A stretch of 62,107 nt of DNA from Paenibacillus sp. 32352. Its GTDB lineage: Bacteria; Bacillota; Bacilli; Paenibacillales; NBRC-103111. Below, one piece after another: positions 1 to 7,841 of this stretch; position 1 is the first letter of the stretch, and each line of letters begins with the position of its first letter. The DNA is taken from NCBI RefSeq assembly GCF_002042965.1, contig NZ_MZNT01000023.1, positions 1 to 62,107 on the forward strand, read 5' to 3'. Made by a program: the position numbers and the translations under genes. Under the pieces are notes generated by a model. That model did not search any database. It saw nothing but the letters and a program-made list of their open reading frames with translations, and was not told where the DNA came from.

Positions 1-81
1 GACGACGAGGTAGATAGGTTCGGGGTGGAAGCACGGCAACGTGTGGAGCTGACGAATACTAATCGGTCGAGGGCTTAACCT
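1..81 (+). rRNA. 23S ribosomal RNA, 3' end (partial)
   Basis: The left edge cuts into a 23S gene. Bases 61-80 (AATCGGTCGAGGGCTTAACC) match the conserved 3' terminus of Bacilli 23S rRNA, which usually ends in CTTAACC or one base later. Only the last ~80 nt are present. A 5S gene and a terminator follow, so this is the end of a 16S-23S-5S operon. The exact 3' end is uncertain by a base or two. Confidence 0.95.
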
Positions 82-355
82 AGAGTCCCCACAAAGTGAA
101 GCAAAGCGTTGTAGCTTATGCCGATTACTTTGCGGGGAGCCCCGAAACACAAATTGCTCAACAATACGCATGCATTTCGTATCTAGTTTTCAAGGAATAA
201 GCCTTGAGCTGCAAGTCCTTTCTAAGGATGGATATTTTCTAGCAGTAATTTCGAAGGAGTAGCGCTTCGAAAAAAGCGTATGCTTACGAAGTAAGCTTTC
301 TGACGAAAGCTCAGCAATCCTTACGAAGCCAGTTTTGCTAAAGCAAAACTCTTAG
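82..355 (+). other. 23S-5S intergenic spacer
   Basis: A 274-nt spacer without a gene, long for a 23S-5S spacer. It contains a palindromic repeat copy at 87-144 and two short hairpins just before 5S: AGCTTTC/GAAAGCT within 294-311, and AGTTTTGCT/AGCAAAACT at 331-350. These may serve precursor processing, which is inferred. No tRNA is visible in the spacer. Confidence 0.7.
87..144 (-). repeat. Copy of a ~60-bp palindromic repeat inside the rRNA spacer
   Basis: The reverse complement aligns with the repeat unit best seen at 36.4 kb. The outer arms CCCCACAAAGT (87-97) and ACTTTGCGGGG (126-136) pair at 10 of 11 positions and continue into GAGCCCCG. The copy begins six bases after the 23S 3' end. 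Members elsewhere in the window lie between protein genes. Confidence 0.7.
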
Positions 356-472
356 TTTGGTGATGATGGCGGAAGGGAACCACGCGTACCCATACCGAAC
401 ACGAACGTTAAGCCTTCCAGCGTCGATGGTACTTGGACCGAAGGGTCCTGGGAGAGTAGAACGTCGCCAAGC
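356..472 (+). rRNA. 5S ribosomal RNA
   Basis: A 117-nt 5S gene. It has the conserved CCCATACCGAACACG segment of loop A/helix III, the GAGAGTAG of helix IV/loop E, and complementary ends (TTTGGTG at the start, GCCAAGC at the end). Length and order match 5S rRNA of Bacilli. A strong terminator follows eight bases later. Confidence 0.97.
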
Positions 473-480
473 ACAAATTG

Positions 481-527
481 AAACAGTCTTTCTGGATGTA
501 GGTCCAGAAAGACTGTTTTTTGTTTTT
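481..527 (+). terminator. rRNA operon terminator
   Basis: A 16-bp perfect stem (AAACAGTCTTTCTGGA / TCCAGAAAGACTGTTT) with a short loop is followed by a run of Ts. This intrinsic terminator ends the rRNA operon. Confidence 0.95.
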
Positions 528-636
528 CCGTCCGAAAGCATGGTGGGTTATGGGGCGAATAGAACCGATGACGGGGACTGATAATAACTCGTGAAGCTGG
601 TGCCGTCCTTCACTTTGAGCTTATCGGAGGAATACA

Positions 637-1122
637 ATGAGACATTATGCGTTAGTACTATGTATAGGTTTCCTTATTATGCTGATCGCTTTTCCGGCCG
701 CAGCGGACGCTAATTCCGAAGTAATGCCGACGGAGTACAGACAGGATCTAAGACAAGCCCCTGCTATGGACGGGGAGGTTGCTCCTCAAGGCTATCGCTC
801 GGGCCGGGGATCGTTTTCCGGGGTAAGAACTCCTGCAGGCAGGGGCACTACGACCACTCCGAACCGTAATCCTGCGAATGTTACTACCAATCCGCGGACC
901 AATCCTCCGACTACAGGGACTCCTGCCCGAGGAGGATGGGGAAGTTTATTCGGCGGCTTCGCGGCAGGGGCCTTAATCGGGAGCTTATTTAATCCGTTTG
1001 GATTTATGGGCTTCGGTCCGGGAGCAGGAACACCGTTTTCCTTTATTGGGCTGATTTTTTGGGCTGTTGTGATTTATTTGGTTTATCGGTTGTTTACAAG
1101 ATCCCGTAGAAACGAATCCTGA
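637..1122 (+). CDS. Small secreted or membrane protein, function unknown
   Basis: 161 residues. The ATG is 6 nt after a GGAGG ribosome site. The N-terminus is a signal peptide (hydrophobic core ~5-20, AAADA-type cleavage region). A Pro/Thr/Asn/Gly-rich, probably disordered stretch follows (~40-100), then a Gly-rich hydrophobic segment (~104-125) and a C-terminal membrane helix (~130-151) ending in a basic tail. This resembles a loosely defined group of Gly-rich membrane proteins. I do not recognise a named family and assign no function. It stands alone between the rRNA terminator and a convergent gene and has no counterpart at this place in B. subtilis. Confidence 0.7.
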   Translation: MRHYALVLCIGFLIMLIAFPAAADANSEVMPTEYRQDLRQAPAMDGEVAPQGYRSGRGSFSGVRTPAGRGTTTTPNRNPANVTTNPRTNPPTTGTPARGGWGSLFGGFAAGALIGSLFNPFGFMGFGPGAGTPFSFIGLIFWAVVIYLVYRLFTRSRRNES

Positions 1123-1136
1123 TTTAGGGAACGATT

Positions 1137-1655
1137 TTATTGAGCGTAGCAGGATGTGTCCTGATCGTTAATTTTCAAATATCCGTTCTCCATGTGGTGT
1201 CTCAATTGAAAGATGAGTACAAATCTGGGAAGCAGGATCCAGACGTGTACAAACATTGCATGGAGAATCAAATCCAAGGATACCCAAGGGAAAAAGCAGC
1301 CGCAAATGACAACGGTAACCCATAGCAGGTGAGCGGTCAGATTACGCATGCGATATAGAGCAAAGTAGCTTAATGGAACGTACCCCAGCCAGGGAAGCCG
1401 ATAAAGAAGTCCCCACTGATGCAGCGGGCGTTTTTCCTTAAAGGTAAAGTATACGTAAATGATGAACGTATGCAAAAGAGGAATCAGTACTGTGCTAATA
1501 ATCATTGGCAGAGGATTCCATCGTATCAAATCCCAAAGTAATAAAAGACCGGGAATGCACCAGTAAGCTATAAGTAACCAAGGCTTATACCGAATTCGTT
1601 GAAGCAGCCGGTAATGATAAACGGTTGATTCCTTTGATAATCGTTGTTCCTTCAC
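1137..1655 (-). CDS. Polytopic membrane protein, function unknown
   Basis: 172 residues, reading leftward and converging on the preceding gene with 14 bp between them. The start is a GTG with only a weak GAG-rich ribosome site. The protein has about four hydrophobic segments (~27-45, 48-70, 88-103, 107-135) with basic loops. No conserved motif, signal peptide or catalytic residue is evident and I do not recognise the family. The length and strong hydrophobic pattern support real coding. No intrinsic terminator separates the two convergent genes. Confidence 0.6.
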   Translation of the reverse strand: MKEQRLSKESTVYHYRLLQRIRYKPWLLIAYWCIPGLLLLWDLIRWNPLPMIISTVLIPLLHTFIIYVYFTFKEKRPLHQWGLLYRLPWLGYVPLSYFALYRMRNLTAHLLWVTVVICGCFFPWVSLDLILHAMFVHVWILLPRFVLIFQLRHHMENGYLKINDQDTSCYAQ

Positions 1656-1776
1656 TTGATCTCACTCGTCCATTTTCATAGATTCTTTTTTGCAAATACT
1701 ATATCGGTTATTTTAGCTTGAAATATAAGCGTTTGGAACCATGTACTAGCTTTTTTCATAAAAATAGATCATCCGC

Positions 1777-1805
1777 GTTTACTTTAAGAGAAACAGGACA
1801 TACTG
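1777..1805 (+). promoter_or_regulatory. Sigma-F-type promoter of csfB
   Basis: GTTTA (1777-1781), a 14-bp spacer, then GGACATACTG (796-805 of this kilobase). These match the sigma-F consensus GYWTA and GGnnAnAnTR at every defined position. csfB is a sigma-F gene in B. subtilis. The spacer is one base shorter than the usual 15. Confidence 0.65.
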
Positions 1806-1833
1806 GTAGAAAAGAAGAATAGAGGTGAGTTGT

Positions 1834-2034
1834 GTGGGAGACGCTTTACATGAACCTACGGTGGCCCATAACTGCATCATCTGCGGACAATTAAAGGAAG
1901 ACGGCATTATGATTATATCCGAATTCATCTGCGAAGACTGCGAGCATGAAATGATCTCAACCGACGTCAGGGATGCCAAATATCCTTTTTTTATCCATCA
2001 AATGAGGCAAATCTTTTATAAGAAAAATGCATAG
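1834..2034 (+). CDS. csfB: Anti-sigma factor CsfB (Gin)
   Basis: A 66-residue zinc-binding protein with CIIC (14-17) and CEDC (33-36) knuckles, as in Gin/CsfB. In B. subtilis CsfB is made in the forespore and inhibits sigma-G and sigma-E, so each acts in the right compartment and at the right time. The GTG at 1834 is chosen because GAGGTG lies six bases upstream; an in-frame GTG at 1825 would overlap that site. The upstream promoter fits sigma-F. Its position next to the decarboxylase and tmk matches the B. subtilis order (csfB ... yaaO, tmk), although xpaC and yaaN are missing here. Confidence 0.88.
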   Translation: MGDALHEPTVAHNCIICGQLKEDGIMIISEFICEDCEHEMISTDVRDAKYPFFIHQMRQIFYKKNA

Positions 2035-2082
2035 GTTGTCTATGAAACATGAATTCGGCTCTGATGAACGGAATTTTTCCCG

Positions 2083-2111
2083 TTGGTGAGAGTCTTTTTG
2101 TTTGTTACAAT
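2083..2111 (+). promoter_or_regulatory. Candidate sigma-A promoter of the decarboxylase gene
   Basis: TTGGTG, a 17-bp spacer, then TACAAT, 45 bp before the start codon. Both boxes keep most consensus bases. No terminator lies between csfB and this promoter. Confidence 0.45.
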
Positions 2112-2155
2112 AAAGGGTATATCAACTTTTATACGCAAACAGGGAGATTCACAAC

Positions 2156-3613
2156 ATGGATAAACAGAGCGCTCCATTATTCGAGCGATTGGTACAGCAT
2201 TCTCAAGGGAAGCATGTCAGCCTGCATGTTCCCGGTCATAAATCAGGACAAGGCTTGGATGAAGAAGCCAGAGCTTATTACGAATCTATTATGCATCTGG
2301 ACGTAACGGAAATTACCGGGCTGGACGATCTTCATCATCCGGAGGAAGCGATTCGGGAGGCGCAGCAGCTGGCTGCCGAATGCTTTGGTGCGGAGGAAAC
2401 CTTTTTTCTAGTAAACGGAAGCACTGTGGGCAATTTGGCCATGATCCTAAGCGTATGCCGCAGAGGAGATTTGCTGCTGGTTCAGCGTGATGCCCATAAA
2501 TCGGTGATACACGGCCTTATGCTTGCGGGTGCAAGGGCTGTGTTCTTGAATCCTGAGATCGACCCGGCAACAGGGCTCACATTAGGGATTCGCCAGGAGG
2601 ATGTCCGTCTAGCCTTGCAAAAATATCCCGAAGCGCGTGGGCTTCTTATTACTCGGCCAAGCTATTACGGCACGGCCATTCCTCTAGAAGGGATCGTACA
2701 GCTTCTGCATGAATACGACAAGCCTCTGCTCGTGGATGAGGCGCATGGAGCGCATTTCGGATTTCATCCGGCCCTTCCGAAGTCAGCTTTGTCCTGCGGG
2801 GCGGATGTTGTGGTACAGTCGACGCATAAGCTGCTTACCGCTATGACGATGGGAGCGATGCTTCACGTGCAGGGGGATCGGATCGACCGGAAGGAAGTAA
2901 AGCGCTACTTAACGATGCTTCAAAGCTCAAGTCCTTCCTATCCTCTCATGGCGAGCCTGGACCTAAGCCGCAGACAAATGCATGTACAAGGCATGGAGCT
3001 GCTGGAGCAGGGGATTCGTATTGTCGATCAGGTGATGGAGCTGATGAAGGATAATGAACGGTTTGTGCTGCTTCAGCCGGAGCACGATAACGAGATCGTC
3101 CGCGATCCGTTCAAACTGATCGTCAAGGACGCGACGGGCTCTTTAAGCGGCTTTGAACTGAAGGATGCCCTGGAAGAGCGCGGATGTTTTGTCGAGCTGG
3201 CAGACCCGCAGGCGGTTTTGCTTGTCCTGAGCCTGGCGTCCACGCAAGAGGATGCGCATAGGCTGGCGCAGTCTTTTAAAGAAATAGCCGAATCCAGCCC
3301 GCCTGTTAACCAACAAGGGAACGCCAGGCTTACCGCAACCTATTCTGCGATGTCGGGTTTATCGGAGCCGGTATCCTTCGATGAATCGGTGTATCGCCAT
3401 AAAGGGACGGCGCAAGTGCCTTTGGGGGATGCCATAGGCTTGAGATCCGCAGAGATGATGGTTCCCTATCCTCCTGGAATTCCGGTTCTATGCCCCGGCG
3501 AAATTATTTCTTCCGAAGTGGTTCGCTATTTGAAGCAATTGGTTCAGATGGGGGCCCGTATTCATGGATTAATCGACGGCGAAGAGCCGATGCTGTCCGT
3601 ATTGATATCTTAA
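2156..3613 (+). CDS. Orn/Lys/Arg decarboxylase-family PLP enzyme (YaaO type)
   Basis: 485 residues, the normal size for the short Gram-positive members. It shows the fold-type I decarboxylase landmarks: HVPGHKSG near residue 24, NGSTVGN ~95, DEAHGAH ~195 and the PLP-lysine motif STHK ~223-226. A C-terminal Orn_DC_C domain carries PGIPVLCPGE ~440. B. subtilis YaaO holds the same place upstream of tmk. The substrate (lysine, ornithine or arginine) cannot be read from sequence. GGGAG lies before the ATG. A palindromic repeat copy follows the stop. Confidence 0.85.
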   Translation: MDKQSAPLFERLVQHSQGKHVSLHVPGHKSGQGLDEEARAYYESIMHLDVTEITGLDDLHHPEEAIREAQQLAAECFGAEETFFLVNGSTVGNLAMILSVCRRGDLLLVQRDAHKSVIHGLMLAGARAVFLNPEIDPATGLTLGIRQEDVRLALQKYPEARGLLITRPSYYGTAIPLEGIVQLLHEYDKPLLVDEAHGAHFGFHPALPKSALSCGADVVVQSTHKLLTAMTMGAMLHVQGDRIDRKEVKRYLTMLQSSSPSYPLMASLDLSRRQMHVQGMELLEQGIRIVDQVMELMKDNERFVLLQPEHDNEIVRDPFKLIVKDATGSLSGFELKDALEERGCFVELADPQAVLLVLSLASTQEDAHRLAQSFKEIAESSPPVNQQGNARLTATYSAMSGLSEPVSFDESVYRHKGTAQVPLGDAIGLRSAEMMVPYPPGIPVLCPGEIISSEVVRYLKQLVQMGARIHGLIDGEEPMLSVLIS

Positions 3614-3621
3614 CTAAATAA

Positions 3622-3677
3622 CCCCACTCGGGAACTTATCTTCCATGCTGAATCAAGTGTTTTGCTGGGAGTCCCCG
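3622..3677 (-). repeat. Copy of the ~60-bp palindromic repeat
   Basis: The reverse orientation aligns along its whole length with the unit at 36.4 kb. It keeps CCCCAC at the left, CTTCCATGCTGAATCAAGT in the middle and GGGAGTCCCCG at the right. The outer arms have diverged, so base pairing is weaker than in the rRNA-spacer copy. Confidence 0.65.
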
Positions 3678-3818
3678 CTATGTTATGTCTTTCATCCGGA
3701 AGTTAGGAAAACAAGCTAGGTATTGCAAGCCAAACAGTATATAATCATAATATCCTTAAGGGTATGCTGAGCCTGCAATCGGGCAATAGTGACCTATTAT
3801 ATGATTGGAGATAACCGA

Positions 3819-4466
3819 ATGCAAAAAGGGTATTTTATAACGGTGGAAGGCGGCGAAGGGGCAGGCAAAACCTCCGTTATCGAACTCATGACTCAATATT
3901 TATCCACGCTGGGCCTGGAAATCGTCTCTTCACGGGAACCTGGCGGGATCGACATAGCGGAGCAGATAAGAGCGATTATATTAGATAAAAGCAATACGAA
4001 GATGGAAGGGAGAACGGAAGCCCTCCTCTACGCAGCCGCGAGAAGACAGCATTTTGTTGAGAAAATTCAACCGTCCCTGGCTCAGGGGAAGGTTTTCATA
4101 TGCGATCGGTTTATTGATAGCAGCTTGGCATATCAAGGCCATGCCAGAGGCTTGGGAATGGATGAGGTGCTTACGATCAATCAGTTTGCGATCGAGAATG
4201 TATTCCCCGACCTGACGATCTATCTGGATGTAAACCCTGAGGAAGGGTTACGGCGCATTCATGCCCGGAGCGACCGGGAAATCAATCGGCTTGATCTGGA
4301 ATCATTGGCGTTTCACCAGAAGGTTCGCGAAGGATATTTGATCTTGGCGGATCGATTCCCCGACCGCATCGTACGCATTGACGCTAACGGCGGCATAGAC
4401 GAGGTTTATGAAAGCGTGAAGGGCTGTCTGGACAGCCGATTCAAGAAAAGCAGCGAAGCCGATTAA
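3819..4466 (+). CDS. tmk: Thymidylate kinase
   Basis: 215 residues. Phosphorylates dTMP to dTDP, the step feeding dTTP synthesis. The P-loop GGEGAGKT is at 11-18, the Arg-containing DRFIDSS motif at ~90-96, and the substrate loop SREPGG at ~38-43. The ATG at 3819 fits best: TTGGAG lies 8 nt upstream and MQKGYFITVEGG matches the family start. An in-frame ATG at 3801 is less well placed. It is followed by darA, yaaR and holB as in B. subtilis, but 275 bp separate it from darA. Confidence 0.95.
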   Translation: MQKGYFITVEGGEGAGKTSVIELMTQYLSTLGLEIVSSREPGGIDIAEQIRAIILDKSNTKMEGRTEALLYAAARRQHFVEKIQPSLAQGKVFICDRFIDSSLAYQGHARGLGMDEVLTINQFAIENVFPDLTIYLDVNPEEGLRRIHARSDREINRLDLESLAFHQKVREGYLILADRFPDRIVRIDANGGIDEVYESVKGCLDSRFKKSSEAD

Positions 4467-4543
4467 TTCCGGCATGACGCAATCTTGCAGTCGATTTCGC
4501 ACACCGCCCGTTATCGTGACATATACTGCCATAGATCGGACAG

Positions 4544-4599
4544 AAGGCTGCTTTGGGAATGGCGATGAGAAGTTAAATTACGGTTCCCAAAACAGCTTT
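4544..4599 (+). other. Hairpin between tmk and darA
   Basis: The arms TTTGGGAA/TTCCCAAA continue into GCTG/CAGC and AA/TT around a 24-nt loop. There is no T-run, so termination is doubtful. The rest of 4467-4741 holds no gene or clear promoter. Confidence 0.35.
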
Positions 4600-4741
4600 C
4601 CAAAGAGAAAAGCAGGAATCGAATGAACCGGTGTCAAATTAATAAGATATGAACTAATGTATCATTCGACATCATTCTAAGTCATCCATTGCTGCAAGGG
4701 TCAACCGAGTCATTTGTAAAAATGTAAAGGAGGGCAATGCC

Positions 4742-5071
4742 ATGAAATTAGTTGTTGCCGTTGTACAGGATAAGGATAGCAATCGGCTTTCGAATGCTCT
4801 GATCAAGGAAGGCTTCCGGGCTACCAAGCTGGCAAGTACGGGCGGGTTTCTACGGGCCGGCAATACGACCTTTATGATCGGTATCGAAGACGACCGTGTG
4901 AATGAAGTAATGCAGGTTATCAAGTCGAACTGCAAAATTCGTGAACAGATCGTTACTCCTGTATCTCCTATGGGAGGAACGACCGACTCCTATATTCCGT
5001 TCCCGGTCGAGGTTCAGGTTGGAGGAGCTGCGGTATTCGTGCTTCCGGTTGAACGGTTTGAGCATTTCTAA
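4742..5071 (+). CDS. darA: PII-like c-di-AMP receptor DarA (YaaQ)
   Basis: 109 residues, the full length of the family. DarA proteins are trimeric PII-like signal proteins that bind cyclic di-AMP; the downstream partner is not established. The start MKLVVAVVQDKDSN and the segment KLASTGGFLRAGNTT (~29-43) are characteristic. The ATG follows AAAGGAGGG. It sits in the usual tmk-darA-yaaR-holB order. A c-di-AMP riboswitch occurs later in this window at 12.8 kb. Confidence 0.93.
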   Translation: MKLVVAVVQDKDSNRLSNALIKEGFRATKLASTGGFLRAGNTTFMIGIEDDRVNEVMQVIKSNCKIREQIVTPVSPMGGTTDSYIPFPVEVQVGGAAVFVLPVERFEHF

Positions 5072-5092
5072 ATCGGAGAGGCAGGTTGCACT

Positions 5093-5539
5093 GTGAAAAT
5101 AAATCCGGGCTGGCGCCCTTTCGGTAAAGAAATTCAACGAAACGAGACCTCAACGCCCCAACAGCTGCAGCAGAAATCGTTCTCAGATATGATGCACCAG
5201 CACGACGAAAGGGCATCGCAGGAGCAGCTTCAGCGTATTTTGCAGCAGATTCATCTGCAAGGGGAACGCTTGTCGAGATCGATGACGGTCCGTGAATTGC
5301 GCCAGTATAAGCTTCTCGTGAAGCAGTATTTGGAGGAGACGGCACGCCGCGGGGTACAGCTGCGCGATACGCGCGGCTGGGACCGGCGGGGGCGCTCCAA
5401 GCGGTACAAGCTTTTGGAGGAGATAGACGAAAAGCTTCTGGCCCTGGCGGACGAGCTGTTAGAAAGTGAGCAGGGAAGAATTGATCTGCTGCATCAAATA
5501 GGCGAAATTCGCGGCATGCTGATCAATCTTGCTTTCTAG
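5093..5539 (+). CDS. yaaR: YaaR family protein (DUF327)
   Basis: 148 residues, mostly charged and alpha-helical, without signal peptide or membrane segment. The LREL/KLLVKQYLEE and RGMLINLAF segments match the YaaR family, whose function is not established. The GTG start follows CGGAGAGGCAGG. It lies 21 bp after darA and before holB, probably in the same transcript. Confidence 0.85.
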   Translation: MKINPGWRPFGKEIQRNETSTPQQLQQKSFSDMMHQHDERASQEQLQRILQQIHLQGERLSRSMTVRELRQYKLLVKQYLEETARRGVQLRDTRGWDRRGRSKRYKLLEEIDEKLLALADELLESEQGRIDLLHQIGEIRGMLINLAF

Positions 5540-5612
5540 GTTTGTAAGAATCGGACAATGCAAAGGTCAACACTGACCTCTATATAATAGGAAAGGATAG
5601 TACAGGAGCACA

Positions 5613-6590
5613 ATGTCTTTCCAATCCATACCCGGGCAAGAACGTGTCAAACAGATATTGCAGAACAGTTTACGTACAGATAAAGTATCCCATGCTTATA
5701 TATTTACAGGTCCATCCGGAACTGGCCGTAAGCAGATGGCGCTTGCTTTTGCACAAGCTCTGTACTGCCAGGTGCTGCCGGACGATGCCTGCGGAGAATG
5801 TCTCGACTGCCGTAAGGTGGAGCATGGCAACCATCCGGACCTGCATTGGGTCCGCCCAGATGGGGCTTCTATCAAGATTGAGCAAATTCGGGAGCTTCAG
5901 AAGCAGTTCTCCTATCGTGCATCCGCTTCCGGGCTAAAGATGTACATTCTGGAAGACGCCGATAAGATGACGGTTCAGGCTGCCAACAGTCTGCTGAAGT
6001 TCCTAGAAGAGCCGACCTCCCGTGTCGTCGCCATTCTGATTACTGATAATGGACAGGCCCTGCTTCCGACGATCCGGTCCCGGGCGCAATGGGTTCCCTT
6101 TGCTCCTATGAGCCGCGATCGTATGATAGCCGTGCTTCAAGAGGAAGGGCATCCCTCGGTTCTGATTCAAGCGGCGGTTCGGCTGGCTGCAGGTCCCGAT
6201 GCGGCGAGAGAGCTAATTCAAGGAAATGGGTTTGCAGAAATAAGAAATCTAGTGATACAATTAACAAAGGAAAGTATGTCCCGACTGCCTACGGCGCTTT
6301 TGACGGCTCAGCAAAAGCTGGCTAAGTCCGAGCTGACGGAGCAGCTTCCCTTATTCATGGATCTGCTGATTTTATGGCTGAAAGATATGGTGCAGTTAAA
6401 CATCGGCAATCGGTCCGGGCTCGTATATGCCGATCAAACCGATTGGATGGCAGGATTGGCCTTATCTTACGATATGAAGCATTGGGTGCGGTGTTTGGAG
6501 CAAGCAGTCGAGCAGCAGAAAAGACTCCGCTTTCATGCAAACCCGCAGCTGGTGTTGGAAAAAATGTTAATGCAGCTGAAGGGGGTGTAA
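5613..6590 (+). CDS. holB: DNA polymerase III delta' subunit
   Basis: 325 residues. A clamp-loader AAA+ subunit that helps load the beta clamp onto DNA. It has a P-loop GPSGTGRKQ (33-41), a four-cysteine zinc site (C52, C60, C63, C66), NSLLKFLEEP (~127-136) and the TIRSRAQ sensor segment (~154-160). AGGAG lies before the ATG. It is followed by yaaT with a two-base gap, suggesting translational coupling. Confidence 0.95.
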   Translation: MSFQSIPGQERVKQILQNSLRTDKVSHAYIFTGPSGTGRKQMALAFAQALYCQVLPDDACGECLDCRKVEHGNHPDLHWVRPDGASIKIEQIRELQKQFSYRASASGLKMYILEDADKMTVQAANSLLKFLEEPTSRVVAILITDNGQALLPTIRSRAQWVPFAPMSRDRMIAVLQEEGHPSVLIQAAVRLAAGPDAARELIQGNGFAEIRNLVIQLTKESMSRLPTALLTAQQKLAKSELTEQLPLFMDLLILWLKDMVQLNIGNRSGLVYADQTDWMAGLALSYDMKHWVRCLEQAVEQQKRLRFHANPQLVLEKMLMQLKGV

Positions 6591-6592
6591 AT

Positions 6593-7399
6593 TTGTACTC
6601 GGTTGTTGGTGTCCGCTTCAAGAAAGCGGGAAAAATCTATTATTTCGACCCGATCGATTTACCGGTGGATAAAGAGAGTGCGGTTATTGTTGAAACGGCT
6701 CGAGGGATTGAGTACGGAAAAGTAGTTATCGGGAGACGGACGGTTCAGGAATCCGATGTCGTTCTTCCATTAAAGAAAGTCATTCGCATAGCGGATCAAA
6801 CTGACGCACAGCTTGTGGAGGACAATAAGAACGCGGCGAAAAACGCATTTGCGCTTTGTCAGGATAAAATAAGGGATCATCAGCTCAAAATGAAGCTGGT
6901 TGACGTTGAATATACATTTGATCGCAACAAAATCATTTTTTATTTTACAGCCGAAGGAAGAGTCGATTTCCGGGAGCTGGTGAAAGATTTGGCCGGAGTC
7001 TTCCGGACCCGCATTGAGCTTAGGCAAATCGGCGTTCGAGACGAAGCCAAAATGCTGGGAGGTATCGGTCCTTGCGGGCGCATTCTTTGCTGCTCATCCT
7101 TCCTGGGGGATTTTGAGCCGGTATCCATCAAGATGGCAAAAGACCAAAATTTATCGTTAAATCCGACAAAAATTTCCGGGCTTTGCGGCCGGTTAATGTG
7201 TTGTTTGAAATATGAGCACGATAACTATGAAAGTGGTAAAGAGGATATGCCGCGCGTAGGAAGCGAAGTCATTTCCTCCCTGGGCAACGGCCGTGTCGTA
7301 TCGCTAAATATTAACGAGCGTACCGTAAAAGTGCAGATTTATGAGCTCGGTAAAGTCATGGAGCTATCCTTTGACGATGTAGTGGAGCAGCAGCTTTAA
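6593..7399 (+). CDS. ricT: PSP1-domain protein YaaT (RicT)
   Basis: 268 residues. In B. subtilis RicT works with RicA and RicF as an Fe-S complex that stimulates RNase Y-dependent mRNA maturation and affects sporulation, competence and biofilm formation. The cysteine-rich centre GPCGRILCC and GLCGRLMCC (~155-205) is the cluster-binding signature. The TTG start at 6593 has AAGGGGG seven bases upstream. An open frame continues upstream inside holB, but nothing there resembles the family. Confidence 0.92.
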   Translation: MYSVVGVRFKKAGKIYYFDPIDLPVDKESAVIVETARGIEYGKVVIGRRTVQESDVVLPLKKVIRIADQTDAQLVEDNKNAAKNAFALCQDKIRDHQLKMKLVDVEYTFDRNKIIFYFTAEGRVDFRELVKDLAGVFRTRIELRQIGVRDEAKMLGGIGPCGRILCCSSFLGDFEPVSIKMAKDQNLSLNPTKISGLCGRLMCCLKYEHDNYESGKEDMPRVGSEVISSLGNGRVVSLNINERTVKVQIYELGKVMELSFDDVVEQQL

Positions 7400-7427
7400 C
7401 GGTTGTTAGCTTTCTTGAGGTGAATGT

Positions 7428-7778
7428 GTGGATAAAAGAGACGTTTTTGTTCAAATTGAGCAAATCGAAGAACAGATGGGTGCTATCTACTCCGAGCTGG
7501 GGCTGATGAAAAAGCAAATTATCGAGCTCCTCGAGGAAAACAAACGCTTGAGCATAGAAAATCAGCAGCTGCGCAAGCTGCTAAAGAAGGATGCGGAGCC
7601 ACCTGTTGAAGTACCCCATATTCATGTCACCGCCGCACAGGCCAAGGAGCTTACAGGTGAGGGGTACGACAATCTGGCCCGCCTGTACCACGAAGGCTTC
7701 CACATCTGTAATGTCTACTACGGTCATTTGCGTACGGAAGGCGATTGTTTGTTTTGCTTATCGTTTTTAAATAAATAA
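7428..7778 (+). CDS. yabA: Replication initiation control protein YabA
   Basis: 116 residues. YabA binds DnaA and DnaN and limits re-initiation of replication. The N-terminus is a coiled coil (~1-60). The C-terminus is a zinc module with HIC and CLFC and upstream histidines (~92-112). The GTG start follows TTGAGGTG. A terminator follows directly, ending the tmk-to-yabA stretch. Confidence 0.93.
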   Translation: MDKRDVFVQIEQIEEQMGAIYSELGLMKKQIIELLEENKRLSIENQQLRKLLKKDAEPPVEVPHIHVTAAQAKELTGEGYDNLARLYHEGFHICNVYYGHLRTEGDCLFCLSFLNK

Positions 7779-7818
7779 AAAAACCGCCGTAGGGAGCAAG
7801 CTTCTCTACGGTTTTTTT
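7778..7818 (+). terminator. Terminator after yabA
   Basis: A stem built on CCGTAG...CTACGG with a CAAG loop and a run of seven Ts. It overlaps the last base of yabA. Confidence 0.85.
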
Positions 7819-7841
7819 CAAGAAAGAGGAAGCGTGCGCTG

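Noticed and set aside
4665..4671. Single TTCGACA 0A core upstream of darA
   Set aside because: One 7-bp match without a second box or a clear promoter is not evidence for Spo0A control.
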